A stretch of 64,000 nt of DNA from Sphaerobacteraceae bacterium. GTDB taxonomy: Bacteria; Chloroflexota; Chloroflexia; Thermomicrobiales; Thermomicrobiaceae. Position numbers and translations under genes: made by a program. The number at the start of each line of letters is the position of its first letter. Position 1 is the stretch's first letter. The DNA is taken from assembly GCA_007695115.1 (NCBI GenBank), contig REEK01000132.1:1-64000 (forward strand), read 5' to 3'. The notes beneath the pieces are model-generated. The model saw only the letters and a program-made list of their open reading frames with translations, made no database searches and was not told the DNA's origin. Shown here in pieces: positions 1 to 8,403 of the stretch.

Positions 1-1306
1 TCACCCGGCGGTTCTCGGCATAGGCACGCTTGGCGATCTCGGCACCCTTTTCGTATCCGATAATCGCGTTCAGTGCCGTCACCATGATTGGATTCTTCTC
101 GACGACTTCCGCGATCGCTTCTTCGTTGACTTCGAACCCGGCGATTGCCTTGTCAGCCAGTACCTGCGATGTGCTGGCAAGTAATTCGGCCGACTGGACC
201 AGGTTATAGCCGATCACCGGAAGCATGACATTCAACTCGAAATTTCCGTGCTGGGCACCGGTGGTAATCGTGGCGTCGTTACCAATAACCTGCGCCGCTA
301 CCATCATCGTCGCTTCCGGAATAACCGGATTCACCTTGCCAGGCATGATCGACGATCCCGGTTGAAGCGCCTGAAGCTTGATCTCTCCCAGACCACCCTG
401 CGGCCCACTGTTCATCCAGCGCAGATCGTTGGCGATCTTCATCAGGGCGGTCGCATACGTCTTCAGTTGCCCGCTGACTTCCACCGCAGTGTCCTGGGTA
501 GCCTGTGCCTCGAAGTGATTCTCGGCTTCAGTCAGATTCAGACCGGTATCGTTCGAAAGGAACGCCGCCACTCTGGCGCCAAGCTCCGGATGAGCATTGA
601 TCCCGGTTCCAACTGCGGTGCCGCCGATCGCCAGCTGACCCAGCCGCGGCAGGGTTGATTCAATCCGCGCTCGTGACTGGCGGACCTGCGCCGCCCATCC
701 AGCCACTGCCTGTCCGATCGTGACCGGCATCGCGTCCATCAGGTGCGTGCGGCCCATCTTGACGATATCGGCAGTCTCCGCGGCCTTCGTTTCGAGCGTG
801 CTCTCGAGATTCTTCATCGCCGGGAACAACAGCTCCTTGATCGCCAGTGCCGTGGAGAGATGAATGCTGGCAGGGATGACGTCGTTGCTGCTCTGGCCCA
901 TGTTGACATCGTCGTTCGGGTGAACCGGTCGCTCGGTTCCCGCAATCTGGGCCGCCCGGGTGGCGATAACTTCGTTGGCGTTCATGTTTGTCGAGGTTCC
1001 GGAGCCGGTCTGGAAGATATCGATCGGGAAATGCTCATCCCAATGCCCGTCGGCGACCTCCTGTGCGGCTGACTTGATCAGATCGGCCTTCGTCTGATCG
1101 AGCAATCCAAGATCGGCATTTGCCTGGGCCGCTGCTTTCTTGATCAGGCCGAGTGCCCGGATCATCTGACGCGTATAACGCAATTCACTGATCGGGAAGT
1201 TCTCGACAGCGCGTGCGGTGGTTGCTCCGTACATCGCCTCGGCCGGTACTTGCATCTCGCCCATACTGTCGCGTTCGGTTCGCATTTTCATCTCATCGGA
1301 AGCCAC
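1..1306 (-). CDS. fumC: Fumarate hydratase class II, C-terminus cut by window edge
   Basis: Class II fumarase interconverts fumarate and L-malate in the TCA cycle in the cytosol. The reverse strand reads the family signature GSSIMPGKVNP (around 330-361) and an upstream block with NMNANEVIA and GQSSNDVIPASIH typical of FumC. I place the start at a GTG at 1306 because AGGAGA lies six bases upstream; an ATG a few codons later would also be in frame. About 435 codons are present, and the family usually has about 460 residues, so roughly 25 C-terminal residues lie outside the window. No in-frame stop occurs within the window. The divergent neighbour is a nitroreductase with no obvious functional link. 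Confidence 0.96.
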   Translation of the reverse strand, partial: MASDEMKMRTERDSMGEMQVPAEAMYGATTARAVENFPISELRYTRQMIRALGLIKKAAAQANADLGLLDQTKADLIKSAAQEVADGHWDEHFPIDIFQTGSGTSTNMNANEVIATRAAQIAGTERPVHPNDDVNMGQSSNDVIPASIHLSTALAIKELLFPAMKNLESTLETKAAETADIVKMGRTHLMDAMPVTIGQAVAGWAAQVRQSRARIESTLPRLGQLAIGGTAVGTGINAHPELGARVAAFLSNDTGLNLTEAENHFEAQATQDTAVEVSGQLKTYATALMKIANDLRWMNSGPQGGLGEIKLQALQPGSSIMPGKVNPVIPEATMMVAAQVIGNDATITTGAQHGNFELNVMLPVIGYNLVQSAELLASTSQVLADKAIAGFEVNEEAIAEVVEKNPIMVTALNAIIGYEKGAEIAKRAYAENRRV

Positions 1307-1468
1307 GGAACTCTCCTGTCAGCGTATGTATCGTCAACGTTGTCGCAGGTAACCCTGCTCTGTACTCTCGTCAGGCAGGATACACCAACACCGTCCTGTC
1401 ATCACCAGTAACAACATCCGGCTGGATCGTGGCTAGCCAGAACCGGGACCGGATGAATCGATCTTCAA

Positions 1469-1477
1469 TGCTAGAAT
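1469..1477 (+). promoter_or_regulatory. Extended -10 promoter candidate for the nitroreductase
   Basis: TGCTAGAAT matches the extended -10 form TGnTAnnAT and lies 66 bases before the nitroreductase start. No good -35 hexamer is visible, which fits an extended -10 promoter. This is a motif match only. Confidence 0.35.
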
Positions 1478-1542
1478 CGACTGGAAACACGACCATTTGT
1501 CGAAACCGAACAGATTGTCCGATATCTGGAACGGGAGAACCA

Positions 1543-2274
1543 ATGACCACCGGCGACGACTCCGCACAGACTCCGCATATTCCCGTTCCACTCGAGTTTC
1601 AGCGCATCTCTGCTGATGAGAGTTTGCAGCGATCACGTGACTTCCTCGAAACGATGCGAACCCGGCGATCCATCAGGCACTTCTCTCCGGAGCCGGTACA
1701 GTATGAGATCATCGCCAATGCGGTGGCAACCGCTGGCACGGCTCCCTCGGGCGCAAACCAGCAACCATGGACGTTCGTGGTGATATCCGACCAGTCCACC
1801 AAAGATCAGATCCGTCAGGCTGCAGAGAACACCGAACGTGATTTCTACGAACGCCGGATCTCAGAAGAGTGGCGGGGTGCGCTCAGACCGCTGGGCACCG
1901 ATCATCAGAAGCCACACCTCTCTGACGCGCCCTACCTGGTCGTTGTGTTCGAGCATCCATTCGGCCTGGAGTTCGATGAAAAGGGCGAAGAAGTGAAACG
2001 AAAACACTACTACGCTCAGGAATCGGTCGGCATTGCGGTTGGTCTGTTTATTGCTTCAATCACCAACGCCGGATTGTGCTGCCTGACGCATACGCCGAGC
2101 CCGATGATATTTTTACGTGATCTGCTGGAACGACCACGAAACGAGCGACCGTTCGTAGTGATTCCGGTTGGCTACCCGGCAGACGACGCAACCGTTCCGG
2201 CACATGCAAGCGAAAAGAAGCCGCTCGATGAAATTCTGATACACGTTTCGTCGTTGAACGAGTCGGAACAATAG
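1543..2274 (+). CDS. Nitroreductase-family flavoprotein, iodotyrosine-deiodinase-like
   Basis: The 243-residue product is an FMN-dependent nitroreductase-fold protein. Visible landmarks are MRTRRSIRHFSPEPV (FMN phosphate contact region), TAPSGANQQPWTFVVI, and near the C-terminus LTHTPSPMIFL and IPVGYP. The combination of SGANQQPW and the THTPSPM block is characteristic of the iodotyrosine deiodinase/BluB side of the superfamily rather than of NfsA/NfsB. The substrate cannot be read from sequence; reductive dehalogenation or quinone/nitro reduction are options. The reading frame is open further upstream, but I choose ATG 1543, preceded by GGGAG, since homology begins after it. PIG-L follows 38 bases downstream on the same strand, so co-transcription is likely. 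Confidence 0.9.
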   Translation: MTTGDDSAQTPHIPVPLEFQRISADESLQRSRDFLETMRTRRSIRHFSPEPVQYEIIANAVATAGTAPSGANQQPWTFVVISDQSTKDQIRQAAENTERDFYERRISEEWRGALRPLGTDHQKPHLSDAPYLVVVFEHPFGLEFDEKGEEVKRKHYYAQESVGIAVGLFIASITNAGLCCLTHTPSPMIFLRDLLERPRNERPFVVIPVGYPADDATVPAHASEKKPLDEILIHVSSLNESEQ

Positions 2275-2312
2275 GACCACGGTATTTCGCTGATTGATAT
2301 AGAGGAGTCTGA

Positions 2313-3203
2313 ATGAACACCAAACCTGTCGTGCTGCTGGTTAACCCCCATCCTGACGATGAATCGCTGGGAGCTGGTGGGTTGCTCGCGGCCGTATCTG
2401 CCGCCGGAGGAACCCCGGTTGTGGTCACGTGTACCAACGGAGAGCATGGGTTCCACGATCACTCCACTATCGAAGACACACAGGAGTTGATCGAGACCCG
2501 AATCAAGGAGCAGAGCGCGGCGGCCGAGATCCTCGGGTTCGTGTCGGAGTGGCTCGGATACCGGGATTCCGGTATGGCTGAATCAGAGTCGGTCACTCAT
2601 CCGGAGAGCTTCCACAGCGCCGATCTGAATGAGGCGACCGAGCGACTCATGGGTTTCATCGAGAAGTACCAGCCGCAGGTCATCATCACCCAGGCCGAGA
2701 ACGGAATGTATGGCCATCCGGACCACATCAAGGCCTGGGAAGTGGCAATGAACGCGTTCGATGTCGCTGAGCGAATGGAAAACCCGCCGCAGAAGCTGTA
2801 CTTCGTTACCACCGCGCACTCGAAGATCCGGGCGATTGGCCGGGCGATGAAGGATGCTGGAATGGAGTCCCCCTTCAACGACATGGCCGATGAAGACGAG
2901 ATCCCGGTCGGCATGCCGGACGAGAAGGTCACGCTCACACTCGAAGTGGCACCGTGGGGAGACCTCAAGCAGCGAGCGATCCGACAGCATGATAGCCAGC
3001 TGGGCCACCGCGAGATGTGGCAGGACGCCCCGGAAGAGCTCTACACCACGTTCATGAGCCAGGAGCACTTCATTCTGGCCAAGTCCCGGGTCGATACCAA
3101 CCCCGGAGAGCGTCACCCATTCGATGGGATCGCCGGGGTCGAAGAATCAATCGCTCCCCTGTTTCCCGCAAGCGAGCCAGCCCCAACGACTGGCCAGCAC
3201 TAA
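2313..3203 (+). CDS. PIG-L (LmbE) family zinc deacetylase
   Basis: The 296-residue cytosolic protein has the N-terminal metal motif NPHPDDESLGAGG (about residues 11-23) and the second metal/His motif YGHPDHIKA in the middle. Together these define the LmbE/PIG-L N-deacetylase family, which hydrolyses N-acetyl groups from GlcNAc-type conjugates. Members include MshB/Mca (mycothiol) and BshB (bacillithiol), but nothing here fixes the substrate. A clear AGAGGAG ribosome binding site precedes ATG 2313. It probably shares a transcript with the nitroreductase. A role in low-molecular-weight thiol metabolism or thiol-conjugate detoxification is possible but is only inference. Confidence 0.9.
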   Translation: MNTKPVVLLVNPHPDDESLGAGGLLAAVSAAGGTPVVVTCTNGEHGFHDHSTIEDTQELIETRIKEQSAAAEILGFVSEWLGYRDSGMAESESVTHPESFHSADLNEATERLMGFIEKYQPQVIITQAENGMYGHPDHIKAWEVAMNAFDVAERMENPPQKLYFVTTAHSKIRAIGRAMKDAGMESPFNDMADEDEIPVGMPDEKVTLTLEVAPWGDLKQRAIRQHDSQLGHREMWQDAPEELYTTFMSQEHFILAKSRVDTNPGERHPFDGIAGVEESIAPLFPASEPAPTTGQH

Positions 3204-3740
3204 CGAAGAGCGCTATCGAACCCGGTCTGTGCCACTCTCTGGTGCAGACTGGGCACCTCACTCACGTCCAACCAGGTTGACAATACGGGATTTTTGAACT
3301 AGTGTAGGCGATGTTAGCTGACGCTGACAGTCGGCGTTTTATTCCCTGGAAGCAGGATCCGTGCGCAGTTTCGAGCGAGGAACATCCAACGTTCCATCTG
3401 CACGAACACGACCTCAACAGAGTCTTCCCACTATCCAGGTGCTGGCCTTCTGGCCCAGGATCTGTGAATGTATCTGCCGTCGACCGGCGGATCTCACTGT
3501 GATCTCACCTGCCGGTTGATGATTTTCCTGAAAAACCGAGCCTCGCGACGGCGGTTGCGCTCCTGACGAGTGCCCCCTGACAACCGTCATTTCGTGAACC
3601 TTGCACGCGTCATCCTGATGCCGGAATCCGGCGATCGAGGGGTGATGCCGCAACGGATCACGGACGCCCTCGGTTACTCAGAGAACACCCGTTCATTACT
3701 CCGTTGAAATCGCAGAACCGAAGAATGGTTGGGGAACCAA
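3204..3740. other. Intergenic region, 537 bases, with one promoter candidate
   Basis: No credible gene is seen; the short open frames have no ribosome binding site or recognisable product. The only structured item noticed is a TTGACA / 17-base spacer / TAGTGT arrangement at 3277-3305, which would leave a leader of more than 400 bases before the next gene. I could not recognise a riboswitch class in that leader. Confidence 0.5.
3277..3305 (+). promoter_or_regulatory. Sigma-70-type promoter candidate with long leader
   Basis: TTGACA at 3277-3282 and TAGTGT at 3300-3305 are separated by exactly 17 bases. The -35 is perfect and the -10 is weak. If used, it would drive the secreted propeller gene starting at 3741 through a leader of about 430 bases. 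Confidence 0.35.
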
Positions 3741-5273
3741 ATGAACTGGTTAGCTCTCAGTAATCCTCGCGCCACAGTTCGGCACAGCCGTGGTTCAGTC
3801 GTCATCACGGTCGCACTGCTGACGGCGTTCATCATGATCGCGCAGATGATGCTCATGGCGAATGCCCGGGCAGACTCTCACGGAGACGGAAACGACTGGG
3901 AAGTCTGGGCACTCGATCAGGGGTCAGACATCAATCGCGTGCACGTGTACGCGCTGGAAAACGGCGAGTTCGTCGAAGTCGAGCGATTCGCCTTCGCTGA
4001 ACTCGATGCGCCACACAACGAGGTGCAGACACCGCACATGATCGATTTCGATGATTCCAACCAGTACGCCGCGATTGCCAGCACGGCATCCGGAACCGTC
4101 AGCATCGTGCGGACATCGGACTACGAAGTCATCGAAACGATCGAGACCGGCGCAACCGCCCACATGGCGCTCTGGGCACCGGCTCCAGACAACTCCATCT
4201 GGGTGGCAAATATCGGCTCGAAGACGTTCACGCAGATCGAGGTCGACCTCGAGAACGAGACGTTCGAGATCGGCCGGGACATCCCGCTCTCCCAGCAGCT
4301 CCTCGAGGAAGACTGGCCGGGATGGGTCGACACCTATGGCGAAGATCTGGACGCCTGGCCCGGCGTGGTCTGCCACGAATTCACGCCAGACGGTCGCTAT
4401 GCCTACGTGACGATGGGGCCAATGGATGGCGGACTGGTAATCGTGGACCTGGAGTCCGGCGAGATCGAGCACGCATACGATCCTTCGGAAGTTCGGGCAA
4501 ACTGCGGGCTCGCCGTCAGCCACAATCACGACCAGATGTACGCCAACTGGAGCGGGCATCTCGCCGATCTCGAAGACCACGATCATGCCGAACCTGGCGA
4601 GTGGTATGTCTTCGACATCGACACCCACGAGCTTGTCGGCACCTACAGCTCCGAGGTCGATGGCGTTCGCGGCATCGATCCACACGGGCAGCGCGTCAGC
4701 CCGGACGGCAGCGAGATGTGGCAGGTCAACCGGGTCTCCCACGACGGCATCGTGGTCGATACGGCAACGCAGGAAGTCATCGACACGTTTGAGCTAGTAG
4801 ACACGCCAGACATTATCGGGTTCTCGCCTGATGGTGAGTGGTTGTTCGTGTCACTCCGCGGCCCAAATCCGGCATCGATGCCCCACGTGGCTGCAGGGCA
4901 GACACCAGGGATAGAGGTGTTCGACGTGGCCTCTCGCCAGTCGGTGGCCGTACTTCAGCCGTTCGATGAGGACGAGGCAGAGGCCAGCGATTTCCACGGC
5001 ATCAACGTTCGCGGCCCGATTCAGGACCCAACTGAAGCTGATGACTCGGTCGAGGCTGAGGCTCCGGCTGACGACGCGGCTGAACCTGATGATGACGCAA
5101 CCGCCGATCTGGTACCAGCCACCGGTTCGGAATCCAGCATCACCCTGCTAGTGACCGTGATGGCCTTCGGTGCCGGGGCGCTCGCCCTGATGATCGGACT
5201 CGGGCTACGGCTGCAGTCAGCAGGCTGCACCTGCACGGATCCAGAGTCACTGACCGGTTCTAACCGGCATTGA
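3741..5273 (+). CDS. Secreted, C-terminally anchored YVTN-type beta-propeller
   Basis: The 510-residue protein starts with a signal sequence (hydrophobic stretch around VITVALLTAFIMIAQMMLM, then ANARA). It continues with propeller-like repeats such as FTPDGRYAYVTMGPMDGG, VSPDGSEMWQVNR and FSPDGEWLFVSLRG, in the style of YVTN/lactonase-like repeats. An acidic Ala/Asp/Glu-rich linker follows, then LVPATGSE and a hydrophobic C-terminal segment. This order (repeat domain, acidic stalk, PATG-like motif, membrane segment) suggests cell-envelope display. The exact repeat ligand is unknown; copper/heme or metabolite-binding propellers look similar. I prefer ATG 3741 (GGGGA upstream) to the TTG four codons earlier. 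The tail after the membrane segment is long and Cys-containing rather than basic, unlike classical sortase substrates. Confidence 0.75.
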   Translation: MNWLALSNPRATVRHSRGSVVITVALLTAFIMIAQMMLMANARADSHGDGNDWEVWALDQGSDINRVHVYALENGEFVEVERFAFAELDAPHNEVQTPHMIDFDDSNQYAAIASTASGTVSIVRTSDYEVIETIETGATAHMALWAPAPDNSIWVANIGSKTFTQIEVDLENETFEIGRDIPLSQQLLEEDWPGWVDTYGEDLDAWPGVVCHEFTPDGRYAYVTMGPMDGGLVIVDLESGEIEHAYDPSEVRANCGLAVSHNHDQMYANWSGHLADLEDHDHAEPGEWYVFDIDTHELVGTYSSEVDGVRGIDPHGQRVSPDGSEMWQVNRVSHDGIVVDTATQEVIDTFELVDTPDIIGFSPDGEWLFVSLRGPNPASMPHVAAGQTPGIEVFDVASRQSVAVLQPFDEDEAEASDFHGINVRGPIQDPTEADDSVEAEAPADDAAEPDDDATADLVPATGSESSITLLVTVMAFGAGALALMIGLGLRLQSAGCTCTDPESLTGSNRH

Positions 5274-5282
5274 TCGGTAGCC

Positions 5283-5320
5283 CGGCGCCCCGTTCGGCTT
5301 CGCTCAGGACAGGCTCTCCT
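5283..5320. repeat. Partial copy of a dispersed repeat
   Basis: The stretch CGGCTTCGCTCAGGACAGGC and its flank match, with a few changes, the segment CGGCTCCGCTCGGAACAGGC inside the repeat at 62551-62621. It lies in the gap between two convergent genes. It looks like a decayed fragment of the same repeat family. Confidence 0.5.
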
Positions 5321-5406
5321 GTGGCCCAGCCCAGCGAACCGGCCTGCTTGACGAGGGGCAGACGGAGCTGCCCGGTCTACCAGATACCGGGAGACGTTAA
5401 ACACGA

Positions 5407-5439
5407 AGCCGGGGCGCCAGTTGAACTGGCGCCCCGGCT
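5407..5439. terminator. Bidirectional hairpin between convergent genes
   Basis: A perfect 16-base inverted repeat (AGCCGGGGCGCCAGTT and its complement) is centred at 5423. It lies between the end of the propeller gene (+) and the end of the hypothetical gene (-), so it can serve both strands. The U-tract is poor. Confidence 0.8.
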
Positions 5440-5460
5440 GTTACGTTCGTCAATACGAGT

Positions 5461-6000
5461 CTAGTCGACGGTCAGGTCGATTCGGGCTCCCCGCTCGATC
5501 GCGCTGGTAACCCGGCGCAGCACTTCGTTGCTGACATACGTCATCCCGTTCGACTGATTCTCCAGCGGACCATCACCGAACCGGCTGACACGCACATTCA
5601 TGAAGAGCGCATCCCACAGGTCTTGCGTGGATATGTCGCCAAGATCGATCCCGCCAGGCTCGTTCAGGATCGTCAGCTGTCGCTCGAACCGATCATCGTC
5701 CGGCCAGGCGTACACCCGAACCATGTGGGCGAAAACCGCCAGGTGCCGGTCTTCCACGCCACCATCGAAGCCAGTAACCTGCCAATGGCCAGGCTCGACT
5801 TCTTCGGCGCCAGTCTGCCCTGTGTAATCAGGCGCCTGGAAACTGAACGATGGCACAGGCCCGTGTCCCTCCATCGCGGCGATCAGCTCAGGGAACGCCT
5901 GCCGGGCGTCCTCGATCCCACGTCGAGAGAGTCCGACCACATCGTCCGCAGCGATCCGGAACGCTACGACATCTTCTGGATCAAGCGCACGCTCGTCCAT
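5461..6000 (-). CDS. Hypothetical protein coupled to glycogen synthase
   Basis: I do not recognise this 179-residue protein. It is acidic, has no signal peptide or membrane segment, and contains the blocks GHWQVTGFDGGVEDRHLAVFA, DDDRFERQLTILNEPGG and DLWDALFMNVRVSRFGDGPL, which look like a compact, folded cytosolic domain. The start is ATG 6000, seven bases after the glycogen synthase stop, with GAAGGA upstream, so the two genes are almost certainly one operon. It ends just before the convergent hairpin at 5407-5439. A helper or regulatory role in glycogen metabolism is suggested only by position. Confidence 0.8.
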   Translation of the reverse strand: MDERALDPEDVVAFRIAADDVVGLSRRGIEDARQAFPELIAAMEGHGPVPSFSFQAPDYTGQTGAEEVEPGHWQVTGFDGGVEDRHLAVFAHMVRVYAWPDDDRFERQLTILNEPGGIDLGDISTQDLWDALFMNVRVSRFGDGPLENQSNGMTYVSNEVLRRVTSAIERGARIDLTVD

Positions 6001-6007
6001 CTGGTAC

Positions 6008-7225
6008 CTATCCTTCGACCAGCAACCGGTAGAGCTCCACGGTTCGCTCGGCAATCGCGTCCCAGGAGAAGTGGTCCTCGACACGCTTCCGCCCGGCCTT
6101 GCCCATCTTCGCGCGAAGTTCGGGATCCTTTGCCAGACGGTTGATGCCCGCTGCCAGCGCCGTTGCGTAGCCAGCCGGGTCGACCGGTTCGAACGTGCCC
6201 GGCTTGAGAGGCAGATCGATCAGCAATCCGGTTTCCTCGGGAACCACAACTTCCGGAATCCCGCCGATCGCGGCTGCGACAACCGCGGTTTCGCAAGCCA
6301 TAGCTTCGAGGTTGATGATGCCGAACGGCTCGTAGACCGACGGACAGCAGAAGACGTCTGCGTGGGAGTAGAACTGAATTGCTTCTTCCCGGGTGACCAT
6401 CTTGTCGATCCAGATGATCCCGTCTCGCTGGCGAGCGGCTTCAGCGACCTTGTCGCTCATCTCCTGGCCGATCTCGGCCGTATCCGGGGCACCAGCCAGC
6501 AGAACAACCTGCAGGTCCGGATCGATCTGCGGGATCGCCTCGACCAGATGGATGATCCCCTTCTGCCGGGCAATACGACCAACGAACAGGACATAGGGGC
6601 GATCCGGGTCAACTCCATACGCTTCCAGCGCAGAGGTGTCGGTCGCCTTCACATACTCGGCCAGATCGATTCCGTTGTGGATAACGTGAATCTTCTCTTC
6701 CGGGATTTCGAAGTTATCGAGCACATCCTGACGGGTCCCCTGAGAAACGGCGATGACCGCATCGGAATTCTCCAGCGCGGTGCGCTCCATCCAGGAACTC
6801 ATATGGTAGGCGTTGCCGAGCTGCTCTTCCTTCCAGGGCCGGAGTGGCTCCAGGGAGTGAATCGAGGCAACCATCGGCACCTTCCAGAGTTTCTTGGCAT
6901 AGAAAGCCGCCATGTCGGCGTACCAGGTGTGCGCGTGAACGATCTGCGCATCGAGCGGATCCTTGGCCATTTTGAGGTTCCGGGACATCGCGTTCAGCGG
7001 CCCCTTGAAGCGTGGATCTGTCCCCTCGCTCAACTCGTCCCAGCCCTGGTATCCGCGAACCCGGAGATTGCCGTGATCCTCGTTCTGATCCCCGAAGGCT
7101 CGCACCTCGACGTCGATCAGCTTCGCCAGCGACTTGCTCAAGTATTCGACGTGTACTCCGGCACCGCCGTAAATATTTGGTGGATATTCATTTGTGAACA
7201 GTACGGCGCGTTTCAAATCCCCCAC
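6008..7225 (-). CDS. glgA: Glycogen synthase, actinobacterial/corynebacterial type
   Basis: This GT4-type glycosyltransferase of 405 residues opens with FTNEYPPNIYGGAGVHVEYL, the nucleotide-sugar-binding start typical of the TIGR02149 (corynebacterial) glycogen synthases. It continues with HAHTWYADMA, IHNGIDL, YVLFVGRIARQKG and the C-terminal SVYEPFGIINLEAMAC E-x7-E retaining-GT motif. It would transfer glucose from ADP- (or GDP-) glucose to alpha-glucan or to maltose-1-phosphate precursors. I choose GTG 7225 because GGGAGG lies eight bases upstream; the frame stays open further upstream but without homology. It is followed by a tightly linked unknown gene, and divergent from the split-barrel flavoprotein pair. 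Confidence 0.88.
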   Translation of the reverse strand: MGDLKRAVLFTNEYPPNIYGGAGVHVEYLSKSLAKLIDVEVRAFGDQNEDHGNLRVRGYQGWDELSEGTDPRFKGPLNAMSRNLKMAKDPLDAQIVHAHTWYADMAAFYAKKLWKVPMVASIHSLEPLRPWKEEQLGNAYHMSSWMERTALENSDAVIAVSQGTRQDVLDNFEIPEEKIHVIHNGIDLAEYVKATDTSALEAYGVDPDRPYVLFVGRIARQKGIIHLVEAIPQIDPDLQVVLLAGAPDTAEIGQEMSDKVAEAARQRDGIIWIDKMVTREEAIQFYSHADVFCCPSVYEPFGIINLEAMACETAVVAAAIGGIPEVVVPEETGLLIDLPLKPGTFEPVDPAGYATALAAGINRLAKDPELRAKMGKAGRKRVEDHFSWDAIAERTVELYRLLVEG

Positions 7226-7315
7226 GTAGCATCCTCCCGATACGAACGAATGATTTGCCAATGCAGCTCTGATTATTACAGCAGTTGCCAAATCAGCGGC
7301 GTCGGGCCACTATCG

Positions 7316-7324
7316 TGTTAGAAT
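7316..7324 (+). promoter_or_regulatory. Extended -10 promoter candidate for the split-barrel pair
   Basis: TGTTAGAAT matches TGnTAnnAT and sits 62 bases before ATG 7386 in the divergent gap with glgA. No matching -35 is obvious. Confidence 0.35.
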
Positions 7325-7385
7325 CTGCGCGATTATTGATATGTTCATTTGCATGAACACGCGATTGCTTATGTATGGGAGCACC

Positions 7386-7916
7386 ATGGGCACAGAAACA
7401 CAATCACGGATTGAACTACCTGCAGATGTCGAGCAAGTCCTCGATGATCTGTTGACCGCTGAGGTATCAACCGTCGGAAAAGACGGAACCCCGATCACAT
7501 GGCCGGTGGTGGTTCAGTACCGCCGCGAATCTGCCGACTTCCTGCTCTGCACCTCGATCGGCATGCCGGGAAAGATTTTCAACCTCCGTCGCAGTCCGAA
7601 GATCTCGCTCAGCTACACCGATCCAACCGGATCCGGACTGGTCAACCCACCGAAGGTTCTCGTTCAGGGAACCGCCGAGCTCGATAGCGAGGTTCGAACA
7701 TCGGTGGACGGAGTCGAAGACTTCTGGGTAAACAAGGTCATGGGCCCGCAACCAGCCTCAAAGATGATGAGCTCCAACCCACTCATGCGCTGGTACATGG
7801 ACGTCTACTACATGAGGATCTACATCACGGTGACGCCAACCCGAATCTGCTGGTGGCCGTCTGGCGATTACTCCGAGGCTATGCAGTCGATCGAGGTGAA
7901 CAGCTATGTGGGATGA
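7386..7916 (+). CDS. Pyridoxamine 5'-phosphate oxidase-like FMN-binding protein
   Basis: The 176-residue protein has the split-barrel pattern VSTVGKDGTPITWPVVVQYR, then LLCTSIGMPGKIFNLRRSPKISLSYTD and VLVQGTAEL, which is the usual strand order of PNPOx-like/general stress FMN or F420-binding proteins. Start ATG 7386 is preceded by GGGAG; an upstream in-frame start lacks a binding site. The C-terminal part MRIYITVTPTRICWWP matches the last barrel strands of this family. The stop overlaps the start of the next gene by 11 bases, so the two are translationally coupled. Whether it is an oxidase, reductase or only cofactor-binding cannot be said. Confidence 0.85.
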   Translation: MGTETQSRIELPADVEQVLDDLLTAEVSTVGKDGTPITWPVVVQYRRESADFLLCTSIGMPGKIFNLRRSPKISLSYTDPTGSGLVNPPKVLVQGTAELDSEVRTSVDGVEDFWVNKVMGPQPASKMMSSNPLMRWYMDVYYMRIYITVTPTRICWWPSGDYSEAMQSIEVNSYVG

Positions 7917-8370
7917 GATTCTCGACGCGCTGGAAGCGCACGATTCAGCGTTGCTTACCGGATACGACGAGACCGGGTTTCCGTTCAGTGTTCGCTGCAT
8001 GCCGATGGCCGATCGCAAGAATCGCCGCCTGACGATCGAGCTTCCCCGGAATGCGAACCAGATCCAGCCGGGCAAGGCATCGCTCCTGATGCACAGCCAC
8101 AACGAAGAGCTCTGGGATCTCGTGCAGTTCCTGATTCGTGGAACGCTGGTCAGGACCGGTGACGGTCATTACCTTGTTCCAGCATCGACAATCGGAGCGC
8201 CTCGTCCAGCTTCAGGGCTGGATGCGATCAAGACACTGCGCACGATCAGGCACCGGGGCAATGCTTATCTGAAGCATCGAAACATCGAGCGCCCATCAGT
8301 GCCGTGGGATGACATCCATCGACTTCAGGGGCGTGCTGAAGAGTGGCGAAAGCAGCGCAAGGCAGGCTGA
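7906..8370 (+). CDS. Second split-barrel (PNPOx-like) protein
   Basis: This 154-residue protein repeats the split-barrel theme: ALLTGYDETGFPFSVRCMP, LLMHSHNEELWDLVQFLIRGTLVRT, then a basic C-terminal tail. It is shorter and more divergent than its upstream partner. The ATG at 7906 lies inside the last codons of the previous gene (11-base overlap), indicating coupled translation and possibly a heterodimer, since family members are obligate dimers with cofactor at the interface. Heterodimer formation is inference. It ends 34 bases before the convergent NicO gene, with no clear terminator between them. Confidence 0.75.
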   Translation: MWDEILDALEAHDSALLTGYDETGFPFSVRCMPMADRKNRRLTIELPRNANQIQPGKASLLMHSHNEELWDLVQFLIRGTLVRTGDGHYLVPASTIGAPRPASGLDAIKTLRTIRHRGNAYLKHRNIERPSVPWDDIHRLQGRAEEWRKQRKAG

Positions 8371-8403
8371 GCTATGCGGTTCTGGCGAACCCGGCAACCG
8401 ATA

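Noticed and set aside
6071-7321. A 416-codon open frame on the plus strand
   Set aside because: It is antisense to glgA, whose motifs are clear. It has no ribosome binding site and no family features.
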